From: Rhodococcus sp. PAMC28707
Lineage (GTDB): Bacteria > Actinomycetota > Actinomycetes > Mycobacteriales > Mycobacteriaceae
DNA length: 64,000 nucleotides
Direction of reading: 5' to 3'
Assembly (NCBI RefSeq): GCF_004795915.1
Contig: NZ_CP039253.1
Location: forward strand, 62,001 to 126,000
Below the pieces are notes generated by a model, which had not been told where the DNA came from, searched no databases, and was given only the letters and a program-made list of their open reading frames with translations. This document shows positions 26,959-36,453 of this stretch, one piece after another (within the stretch, counting starts at the first letter, position 1; every line of letters begins with the position of its first letter). Position numbers and translations under genes: made by a program.

Positions 26959-27333
26959 ATGATGTTCCGGGCGCTGGCCGACATCACGGTAGTGGCGCAC
27001 CTCGCGTTCGTCGTGTATGTCGTCGCGGGCGGTTTTCTCGCATGGCGCTATCGACGCACGATCTGGCTGCACGGCGCCGCAGTGGCGTGGGGGTTCGTCT
27101 CGATAGTGATCGGCGTCGACTGCCCGCTGACCCAACTCGAAAGCTGGGCCCGAGTGCGCGGCGGCGAATCAGCGCTGCCGTCCACCGGTTTCATCGATTA
27201 CTACCTCACCGGGGTCCTCTACCCCGAAAGCATGCTCGGCGTGATTCGGTTTGCGGCAATCTGCACCGTCGCCATCTCGTGGGCAGGATTTGCGGTGCTC
27301 CGATCGCGGAAGCGGCACTTCAGCGCGACCTGA
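26959..27333 (+). CDS. DUF2784 family membrane protein
   Basis: This 124-residue protein has three or four membrane helices and matches the DUF2784 pattern: an N-terminal helix with VVAHLAFVVYVVAGG (about residues 11-25), CPLTQLESWAR (about 54-64) and FIDYYLTGVLYPE (about 78-90). Its function is unknown. It begins with ATG (or the adjacent second ATG) 25 bases after the ligase-like gene and is probably in the same transcript. Confidence 0.85.
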   Translation: MMFRALADITVVAHLAFVVYVVAGGFLAWRYRRTIWLHGAAVAWGFVSIVIGVDCPLTQLESWARVRGGESALPSTGFIDYYLTGVLYPESMLGVIRFAAICTVAISWAGFAVLRSRKRHFSAT

Positions 27334-27388
27334 TCGAGGACGGTGGGCGTCGTCGACTCTTGCCGTGATCCACGTTACTGTCGAGTAC

Positions 27389-28660
27389 ATGACTTCGAGT
27401 GTTCCCGAACCCGCCGAGACTGCTGAAAAATCCCGCCGCTACGACATAGTCGTCTACGGCGCAACGGGCTTTGTCGGACGTCTTACTGCCGACTATCTGG
27501 CCCGCCACGCGCCGAAAGGCACGGTGGTAGCCCTAGCCGGCCGGTCCACTTCCCGTATCGAGGCGGTTCGGCGCTCTCTCCCCGCCGCTGCGGCGCAATG
27601 GCCCATCGTCGAGGCCGACGCTGCGGACGACGAGGCACTCCGCGCGCTCGCTGAATCCACTCGTGTCGTGCTCACTACCGTCGGCCCCTATGCCAAGTTC
27701 GGACTGCCGCTCGCTGCCGCATGCGCGGTCGCCGGCACCGACTACGTCGATCTCACCGGCGAAGTTCTCTTCGCTCGCCAAAGTATCGACAAAAACCACG
27801 AGATCGCCCAGAAGTCCGGCGCCCGCATCGTCCATTCCTGTGGATTCGACTCGATACCCTCCGATATCGGTGTCCACGTTCTGCACTCAGCAGTTGCCGC
27901 CGATGGCGCCGGCGAACTGACCGACACCACCCTCGTCGTCTCCTCCATGCGCGGCGGCGTCAGCGGCGGCACCGTCGACTCGCTTCGAACGCAACTCACC
28001 GCGATGAAGAAAGACGGCAAACTTCGCAGGCTTGCCGCTCGCCCCTATTCTCTGAGTCCGGACCGTAGCCGCGAGACAGACTTCGGTCGGCAACTCGATG
28101 CCCAGGTCGTCAACGGCACCCACATCTCCCCCAGCGTTCGAGGGTGGAAAGCGCCGTTCTTCATGGCGTCGTACAACACCCGCGTCGTCCGGCGAAGCAA
28201 TGCTCTTCGAGATTGGGCTTACGGCAAGCAGTTTCGCTACCGTGAGGTGATGAACGTCGGCACCTCGTTCGCGTCTCCCGTCATTGCCGGCGCAGTCTCC
28301 GTCGGGCTCGGCGCCGCATTGGTAGGAATGACCGTTCTGCCCGGCAAACTTCTCGACCGCATCTTGCCCGAGCCAGGCAAGGGTCCGAGCACCCAGGCCC
28401 AGGAGAACGGTCACTTCACGGTGGACGTGTACACGACCACGACGTCCGGTGCTCGATACCGCTCGCGAGTGAAGGCCGACGGCGATCCAGGCTACAAGGC
28501 CACCGCGGTGATGCTCAGCGAGTCAGCGCTCGCTCTTGTCCACAACCGGGACAGCCTGCCCGAGGCTGCTGGAGTACTCACTCCGGCAACGGGCATCGGT
28601 GATGCACTGGTAACTCGCCTCAAGAATGCGGGCCTGGAAATCTGGGCTCGCAAGGAGTGA
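27389..28660 (+). CDS. Saccharopine dehydrogenase-like / trans-acting enoyl reductase family protein
   Basis: This 423-residue protein has an N-terminal Rossmann motif YGATGFVGRLTADYL (about residues 24-38) and the family blocks LAGRS, VVLTTVGPYAKFG, CAVAGTDYVDLTGEV and HSCGFDSIPSD. It resembles mycobacterial Rv2449c and the trans-acting enoyl reductase Rv2953, which acts in phthiocerol and phenolphthiocerol lipid synthesis. A lipid-reductase role here is only suggested by homology. The ATG at 27389 gives a plausible N-terminus. Its TGA overlaps the GTG of the CoA transferase, so at least three genes are coupled. Confidence 0.83.
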   Translation: MTSSVPEPAETAEKSRRYDIVVYGATGFVGRLTADYLARHAPKGTVVALAGRSTSRIEAVRRSLPAAAAQWPIVEADAADDEALRALAESTRVVLTTVGPYAKFGLPLAAACAVAGTDYVDLTGEVLFARQSIDKNHEIAQKSGARIVHSCGFDSIPSDIGVHVLHSAVAADGAGELTDTTLVVSSMRGGVSGGTVDSLRTQLTAMKKDGKLRRLAARPYSLSPDRSRETDFGRQLDAQVVNGTHISPSVRGWKAPFFMASYNTRVVRRSNALRDWAYGKQFRYREVMNVGTSFASPVIAGAVSVGLGAALVGMTVLPGKLLDRILPEPGKGPSTQAQENGHFTVDVYTTTTSGARYRSRVKADGDPGYKATAVMLSESALALVHNRDSLPEAAGVLTPATGIGDALVTRLKNAGLEIWARKE

Positions 28661-30051
28661 CCGGAGCCGACGGGTTCGATGCCCACACCGATCTCGTGCG
28701 AGCGTACGAGAAATCGGTGGGGGTGTCCGGCGCCTACAGCGAGTTCGTGACGGCGCCGTGGGGCGATCGACTGTCGGCTGTATTGCCGGTACGCGCACTC
28801 GCATCCGGTGCTGTCGCAGCGTTCGCGTCATCGGTGGATCGGTATCGGCGAAGCGTGGGACTCGATACCACTGCGTGGAAACTCAGCCCCGATCGCATTT
28901 CCGCGTCCTTCAGCGGTGACCGCATGTATCGAGAAGGCGGTAAGCCGATACACGCCTTTGCCGAACTCTCCGGGTTCTTCGAATGCGCGGACGGCTGGGT
29001 GCGCACGCACGCCAACTATCCGCACCATCGACGTGCGCTGTTGCGGGCGATCGGCCTCGACGAAACAGCAACAGTCGACCTAGCTCGCACGCGCATCGGA
29101 TCGCTCGACAGCGACATCATCGAGCGCAGATGCGCACGCGCCGGTGCGATAGCGGTCCGGGTCCGCACCGAGCAGGAGTGGGCCGAACACGAGGTAGGGG
29201 CAGCAATTTCCTCCGAGCCTCTCGTTCGATCCAGTCTTCGATCCGATGCAGCACCGCGCTCCGATTCCGCGGCGACACAACAATATCCACTACGCGGACT
29301 TCGGGTACTCGACTCGACCCGCGTGATTGCAGGACCCGTTGCATCGCGCGCGCTTGCGCTTCTCGGCGCGAGTGTGCTGCGCATCGACCCACCCGACCTA
29401 CCCGAGATCGGGTGGCAACACATGGAAAACGGCCAAGGCAAACGTAGCGCGCTACTCGACATGAAAACTGCCGAAGGATTGAATACGGCGCGACAATTGT
29501 GCGCCCAGTCCGATGTCTTTCTCTCAGGCTACCGACCGGGCGCCATCGAGAACCTCGGCTTCCTACCCAGCTCGTTTCGGCCGGGGATCGTGTGTGGATC
29601 GGTGTCGGCCTGGGGGCACGGTGCTCGGCAGAACAGTGCATGGCTCCAGCGTGGCTTCGACAGCATCGTCCAGGCCGCGAGCGGGATAGCGGTGATCGAG
29701 GGATCCGAGAAAGATCCTGGCGCCTTGCCCGCGCAGGCACTCGATCATGCCAGTGGTTACCTTCTGGCCGCGGGTATCGTGGATGCACTCACCGCAACAC
29801 GCACGTCGGAATCAGGCTGCGATGTATCGGTGTCACTGGCGCGAACCGCGTCCTGGTTCACCTCGGCAAGAGGTCGGACCGAACACCCCGAAGCTGCGTC
29901 CTTACCCGGACCGGACTCCACCGTCACGCATGGATCCACGACGACCGCATTGCCTGCGCTCGCGGACTACAGCGACTACCCGTTTCCAGCACACCCGCTC
30001 GGTTCGCACGCCCCGAGCTTCGACGACGACCGAGGACCTACTTCCGCATGA
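28657..30051 (+). CDS. CaiB/BaiF family CoA transferase, apparently permuted
   Basis: This 464-residue protein is a family III CoA transferase, which moves CoA between carboxylic acids through an Asp-linked anhydride. The usual N-terminal block GLRVLDSTRVIAGPVASR occurs only at about residue 212, with the glycine- and lysine-rich NGQGKRSALLDMK (about 258-270) and the likely catalytic Asp in DHASGY (about 364). The first 200 residues (for example GWVRTHANYPHHR, about 112-124) look like the C-terminal part of the family, so the order seems circularly permuted or derived from a fused half-repeat. It overlaps both neighbours by four bases. The substrate is unknown. Confidence 0.8.
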   Translation: MTGADGFDAHTDLVRAYEKSVGVSGAYSEFVTAPWGDRLSAVLPVRALASGAVAAFASSVDRYRRSVGLDTTAWKLSPDRISASFSGDRMYREGGKPIHAFAELSGFFECADGWVRTHANYPHHRRALLRAIGLDETATVDLARTRIGSLDSDIIERRCARAGAIAVRVRTEQEWAEHEVGAAISSEPLVRSSLRSDAAPRSDSAATQQYPLRGLRVLDSTRVIAGPVASRALALLGASVLRIDPPDLPEIGWQHMENGQGKRSALLDMKTAEGLNTARQLCAQSDVFLSGYRPGAIENLGFLPSSFRPGIVCGSVSAWGHGARQNSAWLQRGFDSIVQAASGIAVIEGSEKDPGALPAQALDHASGYLLAAGIVDALTATRTSESGCDVSVSLARTASWFTSARGRTEHPEAASLPGPDSTVTHGSTTTALPALADYSDYPFPAHPLGSHAPSFDDDRGPTSA

Positions 30052-31079
30052 CTACTCCGCTGATCGTCGACGTCGACACCGGAATCGACGACTCCTTGGC
30101 TCTTCTCTACCTGTTGGCCAGCCCCGAGGCCGAGATCCTGTCGATCGCATCCACCGCGGGCAACGTCTCGGTGAACCAGGTGGCTGCAAACAACCTGGCG
30201 TGGCTCGACCTGTGCAAAGCAACCGACATCGAGGTGACGCTGGGTGCACAGGTGCCGCTGGTATCCCCGCTCATGACAACCGAAGAAACGCACGGCCCAC
30301 GCGGAGTCGGGTACGCCGAGCTTCCGGTTTCCGATCGCTCACTGTCGAATCGTGATGCAGCAACTGCCTGGGTGGAACTGGTACGCGAACGTCCAGGCGA
30401 GATCGTCGGATTGGTCACCGGGCCGTTGACCAATCTCGCACAGGCTGTTCGAATCGATCCAGACCTTCCGCGCTTGTTGAAGCGACTCGTGTTGATGGGT
30501 GGGGCTTTTCAGCACCCCGGTAACACGACACCGACAAGCGAATGGAATATCGCAGTCGATCCGGAGGCAGCATCGGAAGTGTTCGCGGCATTCTCCGGCC
30601 TTCCAGAGGCACGTCTTCCCATCGTGTGTCCACTCGACATCACCGAAACCATCGAAATGCTCCCCCACCACATCGCGCGTTTGGCCGAACGCGCGGGAAG
30701 TACACCGCGCGAGATCATTTCGGAGACAGATGGATCCGACATCAGATCCACCGCGTCCAACGCGGTCGTGCGCCACTTTTCCGATGCAGTCCGCTTCTAC
30801 ATGGAGTTTCATCGCGATCACGACCAAGGATTCCTGGCGCACATGCACGATCCGTTCGTCGCTGCCGTAGCACTGAATCCCGCGATCGTGACTCTGCGAA
30901 CAGCCACCGTGGATATCGAACTGGACGGAACCCTCACCCGCGGAACAACGGTTGCGGACTGGAGGGGAATGTGGGGCCGTCCGCTCAACGCAGCCATCGC
31001 ATCGACGACAGACCCGGAAGCCTTCTTCGACGACCTGATCGACCGCATCGGAGCGATGGCCGCACGCCTGTACCCCTGA
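30048..31079 (+). CDS. Nucleoside hydrolase, IunH/RihA family
   Basis: This 343-residue enzyme hydrolyses the N-glycosidic bond of nucleosides to base and ribose. The calcium-site DVDTGIDDSLAL (about residues 8-19) is intact, with VTGPLTNLAQA (about 124-134), VLMGGAFQHPGN (about 149-160), SEWNIAVDPEAA (about 164-175) and HMHDPFVAAVAL (about 265-276) supplying the other metal and ribose ligands. The true start is the ATG at 30048 overlapping the CoA transferase stop; upstream in-frame codons belong to that gene's shadow. Base specificity cannot be read from the sequence. Confidence 0.92.
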   Translation: MTTPLIVDVDTGIDDSLALLYLLASPEAEILSIASTAGNVSVNQVAANNLAWLDLCKATDIEVTLGAQVPLVSPLMTTEETHGPRGVGYAELPVSDRSLSNRDAATAWVELVRERPGEIVGLVTGPLTNLAQAVRIDPDLPRLLKRLVLMGGAFQHPGNTTPTSEWNIAVDPEAASEVFAAFSGLPEARLPIVCPLDITETIEMLPHHIARLAERAGSTPREIISETDGSDIRSTASNAVVRHFSDAVRFYMEFHRDHDQGFLAHMHDPFVAAVALNPAIVTLRTATVDIELDGTLTRGTTVADWRGMWGRPLNAAIASTTDPEAFFDDLIDRIGAMAARLYP

Positions 31080-31110
31080 GCTACCGATTCCTCGGCACGG
31101 TCAGGGGTAC
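31070..31110. terminator. Inverted repeat spanning the nucleoside hydrolase stop
   Basis: GTACCCCTGA (31070-31079, including the stop codon) pairs with TCAGGGGTAC (31101-31110), a perfect 10-bp stem with a 21-base loop. It lies in the 49-base gap between convergent genes and may terminate both transcripts. There is no T-run. Confidence 0.5.
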
Positions 31111-31128
31111 AGGATGTTCACGGTCGAA

Positions 31129-32151
31129 CTACGTCCACGAGGGCGGCGCGGCAGCATCGAAGGTGTCGAGCAACTCCTGAGCTGCCAATGCCGCGGTCAA
31201 AGACCCGTCGCGAACACGCTCTTCGACCCCGACGCGAATAGCTTTCACCGCAGGATTCTGTGCGATTCGGCGCAGCATCTGATCGTTGACCATCGTCCAC
31301 ATCCAGTCGACCTGCTGGCGTCGACGCTTTTCGGCGAATTCACCGGCGTCGGTGAGCACCTGTCGATGCCTCAGAACGGTGTTCCAGAATTCGTCGAGCC
31401 CGGTCCCCTCGATCGCGCTGATAGTGAGAACCGGTGGCTTCCAGATCGCATCGTGCGGATAGATCATCCGAAGCGCGCCTGCCAACTCCCTGGCCGCGCT
31501 CTTGGCCTCCATGATGTGTTTGCCGTCGGCCTTGTTCACAGCCACCAGATCGGCCAGCTCGAGGACGCCTTTCTTGATGCCCTGCAACTGATCTCCAGTC
31601 CGGGCGAGAGTCAAGAACGCGAAGCAGTCCACCATGTTGGCAACCGACACCTCCGACTGCCCTACCCCGACTGTTTCGACGAGGATGACGTCGAATCCAG
31701 CAGCCTCGAGTAGAACAATGGTCTCGCGGGTAGCTCGCGTCACTCCCCCGAGAGTGCCCGACGTCGGCGAGGGCCGAATGTAGGCATCCTTCTCCACCGA
31801 CAACCGAGCCATCCGGGTCTTGTCGCCCAGAATCGACCCACCTGTACGGGTAGACGAGGGATCGACGGCCAAGACCGCGACCCGATGACCCTGTTCGATC
31901 AACCGCATGCCGAGTGCGTCGATGAACGTCGACTTCCCTACCCCCGGTACTCCAGTGATGCCGACGCGATGTGCGCCACCGGCTTTGGGCAGCAGTTGCA
32001 GAAGCAGTTGCTGTGCAAGGTCGCGATGATCCGCTCGCGTCGACTCGACCAACGTGATCGCCCGAGCAAGCCCGGAACGATCGTTGGCGAGGACCGACTT
32101 CGCCACCGCGTCGATATCGATATTCAGCGGCGTTCTGATCGAGCTACTCAT
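31129..32151 (-). CDS. meaB: Methylmalonyl-CoA mutase-associated GTPase
   Basis: MeaB is the G3E-family GTPase chaperone that gates cofactor loading and protects the B12-dependent mutase. The 340-residue protein shows the P-loop GVPGVGKST (about residues 63-71), the SSTRTGGSILGDKTRM segment (about 97-112), ETVGVGQSE (about 155-163, switch region) and the base-recognition NKAD (about 207-210). It starts 15 bases after mutB and is the last gene of the mutA-mutB-meaB operon. Confidence 0.94.
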   Translation of the reverse strand: MSSSIRTPLNIDIDAVAKSVLANDRSGLARAITLVESTRADHRDLAQQLLLQLLPKAGGAHRVGITGVPGVGKSTFIDALGMRLIEQGHRVAVLAVDPSSTRTGGSILGDKTRMARLSVEKDAYIRPSPTSGTLGGVTRATRETIVLLEAAGFDVILVETVGVGQSEVSVANMVDCFAFLTLARTGDQLQGIKKGVLELADLVAVNKADGKHIMEAKSAARELAGALRMIYPHDAIWKPPVLTISAIEGTGLDEFWNTVLRHRQVLTDAGEFAEKRRRQQVDWMWTMVNDQMLRRIAQNPAVKAIRVGVEERVRDGSLTAALAAQELLDTFDAAAPPSWT

Positions 32152-32166
32152 GTGAGTACGTCGCGA

Positions 32167-34455
32167 TCACGCCGTCGCCTCGTGCGGCTCCGGCCCGTTT
32201 CCGTGACCGAGCTGTTCCGAGATCTTCTGGACAAGTCCGATCGCGGCGTCGGCGATGACCGTCCCCGGCGGGAAGATCGCGGCAGCGCCTGCGGCATACA
32301 ACTCCTCGAAGTCGCCGGGCGGGATGACGCCACCGACGACGATCATGATGTCGGGCCGATCGACTGCCGCAAGTGCTTCCCTGAGTGCAGGCACCAACGT
32401 CAAATGGCCGGCTGCGAGCGAGGACACACCGACGACGTGTACGTCGTTGTCGGCCGCCTGCCGAGCAACCTCTTCAGGAGTCTGGAACAGCGGTCCGACG
32501 TCGACGTCGAATCCGATGTCGGCGAACGCGGTCGCAATGACCTTCTGACCACGATCGTGGCCGTCCTGGCCCATCTTGCACACCAGAACGCGGGGACGTC
32601 GACCTTCGTCCTCGGAGAACTTCTCCACCAACTCTGTCGCCCTGATCAGGTTCTCGGACTTTCCTGCTTCGTCGCGGTACACACCACTGATTGTCCGGAT
32701 TTCGGCCTGGTGCCGCCCGTAAACCTTCTCGAGTGCGTCGGAAATCTCTCCGACCGTAGCCATCTTGCGGGCAGCGTCGATCGCCAGATTCAGCAGGTTG
32801 TTTTCCATACCGGGCTCGTCGGACGCCGCTGCACGCGTCAGGTTCGCCAGCGCTGCCTCCACCTCTTCGGTGTTTCTTTCCGCACGCAGGCGCTCGAGTT
32901 TGTCGATCTGTTCTTTGCGGACCTTCGAGTTCTCGACCTTGAGAACCTCGATGGTGTCGGGCTCATCCGGCACGTACTTGTTGACGCCGACGAGCGGCTG
33001 GCGACCGGAGTCGATACGAGCCTGGGTTCGTGCAGCTGCTTCCTCGATCCGCAACTTCGGAATGCCTTCGCCGATGGCCTGCGCCATTCCGCCTGCGGCT
33101 TCGACCTCGGCGATGTGTGCCCGTGCGCGGTTCGCGAGCTGGTGAGTGAGCCATTCGACGTAGTGAGAGCCGCCCCACGGGTCGATCGGTCGTACCGTGT
33201 TCGACTCCTGCTGAATCAGCAACTGCGTGTTACGGGCGATTCGAGCGGAGAAGTCGGTAGGCAGCGCCAATGCTTCGTCGAGTGCGTTGGTGTGTAGCGA
33301 CTGCGTGTGCCCCTGGGTTGCGGCCATCGCCTCCACACACGTGCGTGCGACGTTGTTGAACACGTCCTGGGCAGTCAGAGACCACCCTGAGGTCTGCGAA
33401 TGTGTACGCAGCGACAACGATTTGGCGCTCTTCGGCTCGAATTTCGCCACCAACTCTGCCCACAGCAACCGGCCTGCACGCAGCTTGGCAACCTCCATGA
33501 AGAAGTTCATCCCGATGGCCCAGAAGAAGGAAAGTCGAGGCGCGAACGTATCGATGTCCATTCCCGCGGCCAGTCCTGCGCGGATGTACTCGACGCCGTC
33601 GGCAAGGGTGTACGCCAATTCGAGATCGGCTGTCGCACCGGCTTCTTGGATGTGATAGCCCGAGATCGAGATCGAGTTGTACTTCGGCATGTTCGCACTC
33701 GAATACGCGAAGATGTCCGAGATGATCCGCATCGACGGTTTCGGCGGATAGATATAGGTGTTACGGACCATGAACTCTTTGAGGATGTCGTTCTGAATGG
33801 TCCCGGCAAGTTTCTCCGGCCCGACGCCCTGCTCCTCGGCCGCAGCGACGTACAGCGCGAGGATGGGCAGCACGGCACCGTTCATCGTCATCGATACCGA
33901 GACGCTGCCGAGATCGATACCGTCGAACAACTGCCGCATATCGTAGATCGAATCGATCGCTACACCGGCCATACCCACATCGCCTTGCACGCGCGGATGA
34001 TCCGAGTCGTACCCGCGGTGGGTCGCCAGATCGAACGCAACCGACAGACCCTTCTGACCAGCCGCGAGATTTCGCCGATAGAACGCATTCGATTCCGCTG
34101 CAGTGGAGAATCCGGCGTACTGACGAATCGTCCAAGGCTGGTTGACGTACATCGTCGGGTAGGGCCCACGAATGAACGGTGGCGTGCCCGGATAGCTGTC
34201 GAGCGGGTAGCCCTCGGCTTCGGCGGCATCGCGATCGGCCTTGGTGAACACAGGCTTGACGTCGATGCCTTCGGGAGTGGACCACACAACCTGCTCAGCG
34301 GTGTAGTTATTGGCCTTCGCACCCGCCGCAATGTGCTCCGACGCTTCTTCGGCAGTGGGCGCGGACGGGGTCGGCGACTGCGGATCCTTCAGTGGAACAT
34401 CGGCAAAACTACCGACGACATGAGTTACCCGTGGTTCGGCTTCGTTGGTGGTCAT
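32167..34455 (-). CDS. mutB: Methylmalonyl-CoA mutase, large (alpha) subunit
   Basis: This 762-residue subunit carries the catalytic barrel and the adenosylcobalamin domain, interconverting (R)-methylmalonyl-CoA and succinyl-CoA in propionate metabolism. The barrel includes [18 protein letters not shown] (about residues 98-115) and the [11 protein letters not shown] block (about 355-365). The C-terminal B12 domain has the lower-ligand motif DGHDRG (about 635-640) and GGVIPPGD (about 711-718). It begins three bases after the mutA stop. Length and motifs are normal. Confidence 0.96.
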   Translation of the reverse strand: MTTNEAEPRVTHVVGSFADVPLKDPQSPTPSAPTAEEASEHIAAGAKANNYTAEQVVWSTPEGIDVKPVFTKADRDAAEAEGYPLDSYPGTPPFIRGPYPTMYVNQPWTIRQYAGFSTAAESNAFYRRNLAAGQKGLSVAFDLATHRGYDSDHPRVQGDVGMAGVAIDSIYDMRQLFDGIDLGSVSVSMTMNGAVLPILALYVAAAEEQGVGPEKLAGTIQNDILKEFMVRNTYIYPPKPSMRIISDIFAYSSANMPKYNSISISGYHIQEAGATADLELAYTLADGVEYIRAGLAAGMDIDTFAPRLSFFWAIGMNFFMEVAKLRAGRLLWAELVAKFEPKSAKSLSLRTHSQTSGWSLTAQDVFNNVARTCVEAMAATQGHTQSLHTNALDEALALPTDFSARIARNTQLLIQQESNTVRPIDPWGGSHYVEWLTHQLANRARAHIAEVEAAGGMAQAIGEGIPKLRIEEAAARTQARIDSGRQPLVGVNKYVPDEPDTIEVLKVENSKVRKEQIDKLERLRAERNTEEVEAALANLTRAAASDEPGMENNLLNLAIDAARKMATVGEISDALEKVYGRHQAEIRTISGVYRDEAGKSENLIRATELVEKFSEDEGRRPRVLVCKMGQDGHDRGQKVIATAFADIGFDVDVGPLFQTPEEVARQAADNDVHVVGVSSLAAGHLTLVPALREALAAVDRPDIMIVVGGVIPPGDFEELYAAGAAAIFPPGTVIADAAIGLVQKISEQLGHGNGPEPHEATA

Positions 34456-34458
34456 TTC

Positions 34459-36333
34459 TCAGGCCCCCAGATTGGTGAGGAGATCGGACAGAACTGCGAT
34501 GGCATCGACCTTGGCGGTCAAGAAATCGTCCGGCCGACCTTGGCCGGTGATATCGGTGAACAGCTTTTCGGGCCCGGCGAGAAGTACCCGTTCGATTCCA
34601 GCCGCGCGGAGCGCGCTCACCGCGGACGAGGCCTCGTCGGTGTATCGCTTGTCGGTGCCGCACACGACCGCGATACGAGCGCCCGCCGTGCGTACGGCTT
34701 CGGCGATACTCGACTCGGTCAACGGTCCTGGATTCTGCGACTCGATTCCGCCCGAAGCCAATAGGTTCGCAGCGAAAGTCGTTCGTACATTGTGCTCGGC
34801 TACCGACCCGAGCGGCACGAGCAGCGCCAGTGGCCGCGCATCGTGCTCGGCGAGATATGCATCCGAGCGGTCACGTAGAGCTTCGAACGCAGCTCCGTAC
34901 CGGGCAACCCGCGGCGCTGTACCCGCCTGCTTCGGGCCTACCGACGGAAGCGGAGCCTCAGCGAGGTTGGGGAACTCGTTGACACCCGTGAGCGGCGTCC
35001 GGCGATGAGCGACATCGGAATCACGAGCGGCTTTGGTCTCCTCGATGGACGACGAGAGCGTCCCGGACTCGAGTGCAGCACGATAGCCACCGTCGGCTTC
35101 GATCTTCTGGGTGAAAGCCCATGCCTTCTCGGCGATGTCATCGGTGAGCTGCTCGATGTACCAAGAGCCGGCACCCGGGTCGAGAACGCGTCCGAGATGA
35201 GACTCCTCGAGGAGCAGCAGCTGCGTATTTCTTGCGATTCGCGCCGCGAAAGTCTTCGAAACCCCGGCGGCTCCCCCCTCCAGCGCCACATCGAACGGAA
35301 GGACAGTGATCGCGTCGGCTCCGCCGATACCCGCACCGAAGGCCGCCAACGTGGTGCGAAGCATGTTGACCCATGGATCGCGCTGCGACATCATCGCTTC
35401 GGATGTGACCGCGTGTTGCGGAGCGCCGCCGGCGTCGGGCGCACCGGACACCTGTGCGACGCGTGACCACAACACGCGTGCCGCGCGGAACTTCGCGATC
35501 GTCTGGAACTGGTCGTCGGTCGCTGCAAAGCGAAACTCCAGTTGCCCGAGGGCATCTCCGATCGAAAGTCCACTCGACGTCAGTGCACGGAGATATTCGA
35601 GTCCGGCAGCAACCGATGCGCCGAGTTCCTGTGCGTCGCCGGCTCCGGCGTTGTGGAACACGGTGCCGTCGACGGTGATCGCGCGAACGGTCTCGGCGCG
35701 GGCAGCCGACTGTGCGGCCAGGTCCACGAGCGTCCGAAGTTCGGGTCCGGTAGCCCCTGAGAACTGCGAGGTGAGAGTGGCACCACCCAACCGAATGTCC
35801 ACCGCTTCCGGATTCTCGGCGGTGGTCCGGTCCAGCATTTCGAACACTGCGTGTGCGGCTGCTTCGGTAGCGTTGCCGGCGTCCACGACCAACGGTGCGA
35901 GATCGAGCAGGACGCCGTCGACTGCTTCGGCGATCGAAGCTACCGGCAGATCACTGTCGCCGACGCGGAGCCAGAGTGCGCTCACACCGTTGTTCAGCCC
36001 GTCCAGTATCGACCGGTTGACCTTCGCTGCGTCCGACTCCCCGACACCGAACCTGGCACTGACCTTCCACCCAGCGTTGACGTCACGGGCCGCATCCCGT
36101 CCACGTACGAAGGGGAACACCCCGGGGAGTGTGTTCTCGGGGTGCTCGTCACGAGGACCGTAGAGAGGCGAGATCGTCACCCCGTCGTAGGTCGTCGTCT
36201 CGAGGAGACGCTCAGGATCCTCGGGCAGATCTGCGACGTCGACTCTGCGCGACTTCGCCAGAACTCCGGCAACTGCCTTCTGCCAGGCTGCATACGCAGT
36301 GCGTGAGGCGTCTTCTTGTGAAGCAATGGGCAC
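34459..36333 (-). CDS. mutA: Methylmalonyl-CoA mutase, small (beta) subunit
   Basis: This 624-residue subunit is a catalytically inactive structural partner of MutB. It keeps the barrel pattern (GVTISPLYGPRDE at about residues 50-62, RNTQLLLLEESHL at about 367-379 and WYIEQLTDDIAEKAW at about 390-404). The B12-binding DxHxxG motif is absent and its C-terminal flavodoxin-like region is degenerate, as usual for MutA. The start is a GTG at 36333. It is the first gene of the operon. Confidence 0.94.
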   Translation of the reverse strand: MPIASQEDASRTAYAAWQKAVAGVLAKSRRVDVADLPEDPERLLETTTYDGVTISPLYGPRDEHPENTLPGVFPFVRGRDAARDVNAGWKVSARFGVGESDAAKVNRSILDGLNNGVSALWLRVGDSDLPVASIAEAVDGVLLDLAPLVVDAGNATEAAAHAVFEMLDRTTAENPEAVDIRLGGATLTSQFSGATGPELRTLVDLAAQSAARAETVRAITVDGTVFHNAGAGDAQELGASVAAGLEYLRALTSSGLSIGDALGQLEFRFAATDDQFQTIAKFRAARVLWSRVAQVSGAPDAGGAPQHAVTSEAMMSQRDPWVNMLRTTLAAFGAGIGGADAITVLPFDVALEGGAAGVSKTFAARIARNTQLLLLEESHLGRVLDPGAGSWYIEQLTDDIAEKAWAFTQKIEADGGYRAALESGTLSSSIEETKAARDSDVAHRRTPLTGVNEFPNLAEAPLPSVGPKQAGTAPRVARYGAAFEALRDRSDAYLAEHDARPLALLVPLGSVAEHNVRTTFAANLLASGGIESQNPGPLTESSIAEAVRTAGARIAVVCGTDKRYTDEASSAVSALRAAGIERVLLAGPEKLFTDITGQGRPDDFLTAKVDAIAVLSDLLTNLGA

Positions 36334-36453
36334 GATGACTGCTCCCTCAACTCGATCGACGAGAGTCGGTCGACAATAGCGACTTTTGCGATGTGAAAAC
36401 CGATCTCTCCGACAGTATCGTGAGGATCACCTCATGTTCGAATCGGAGGTCGT

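Noticed and set aside
31885..33297. 470-codon plus-strand open frame opposite meaB and mutB
   Set aside because: Overlaps two clearly assigned genes and has no family features.
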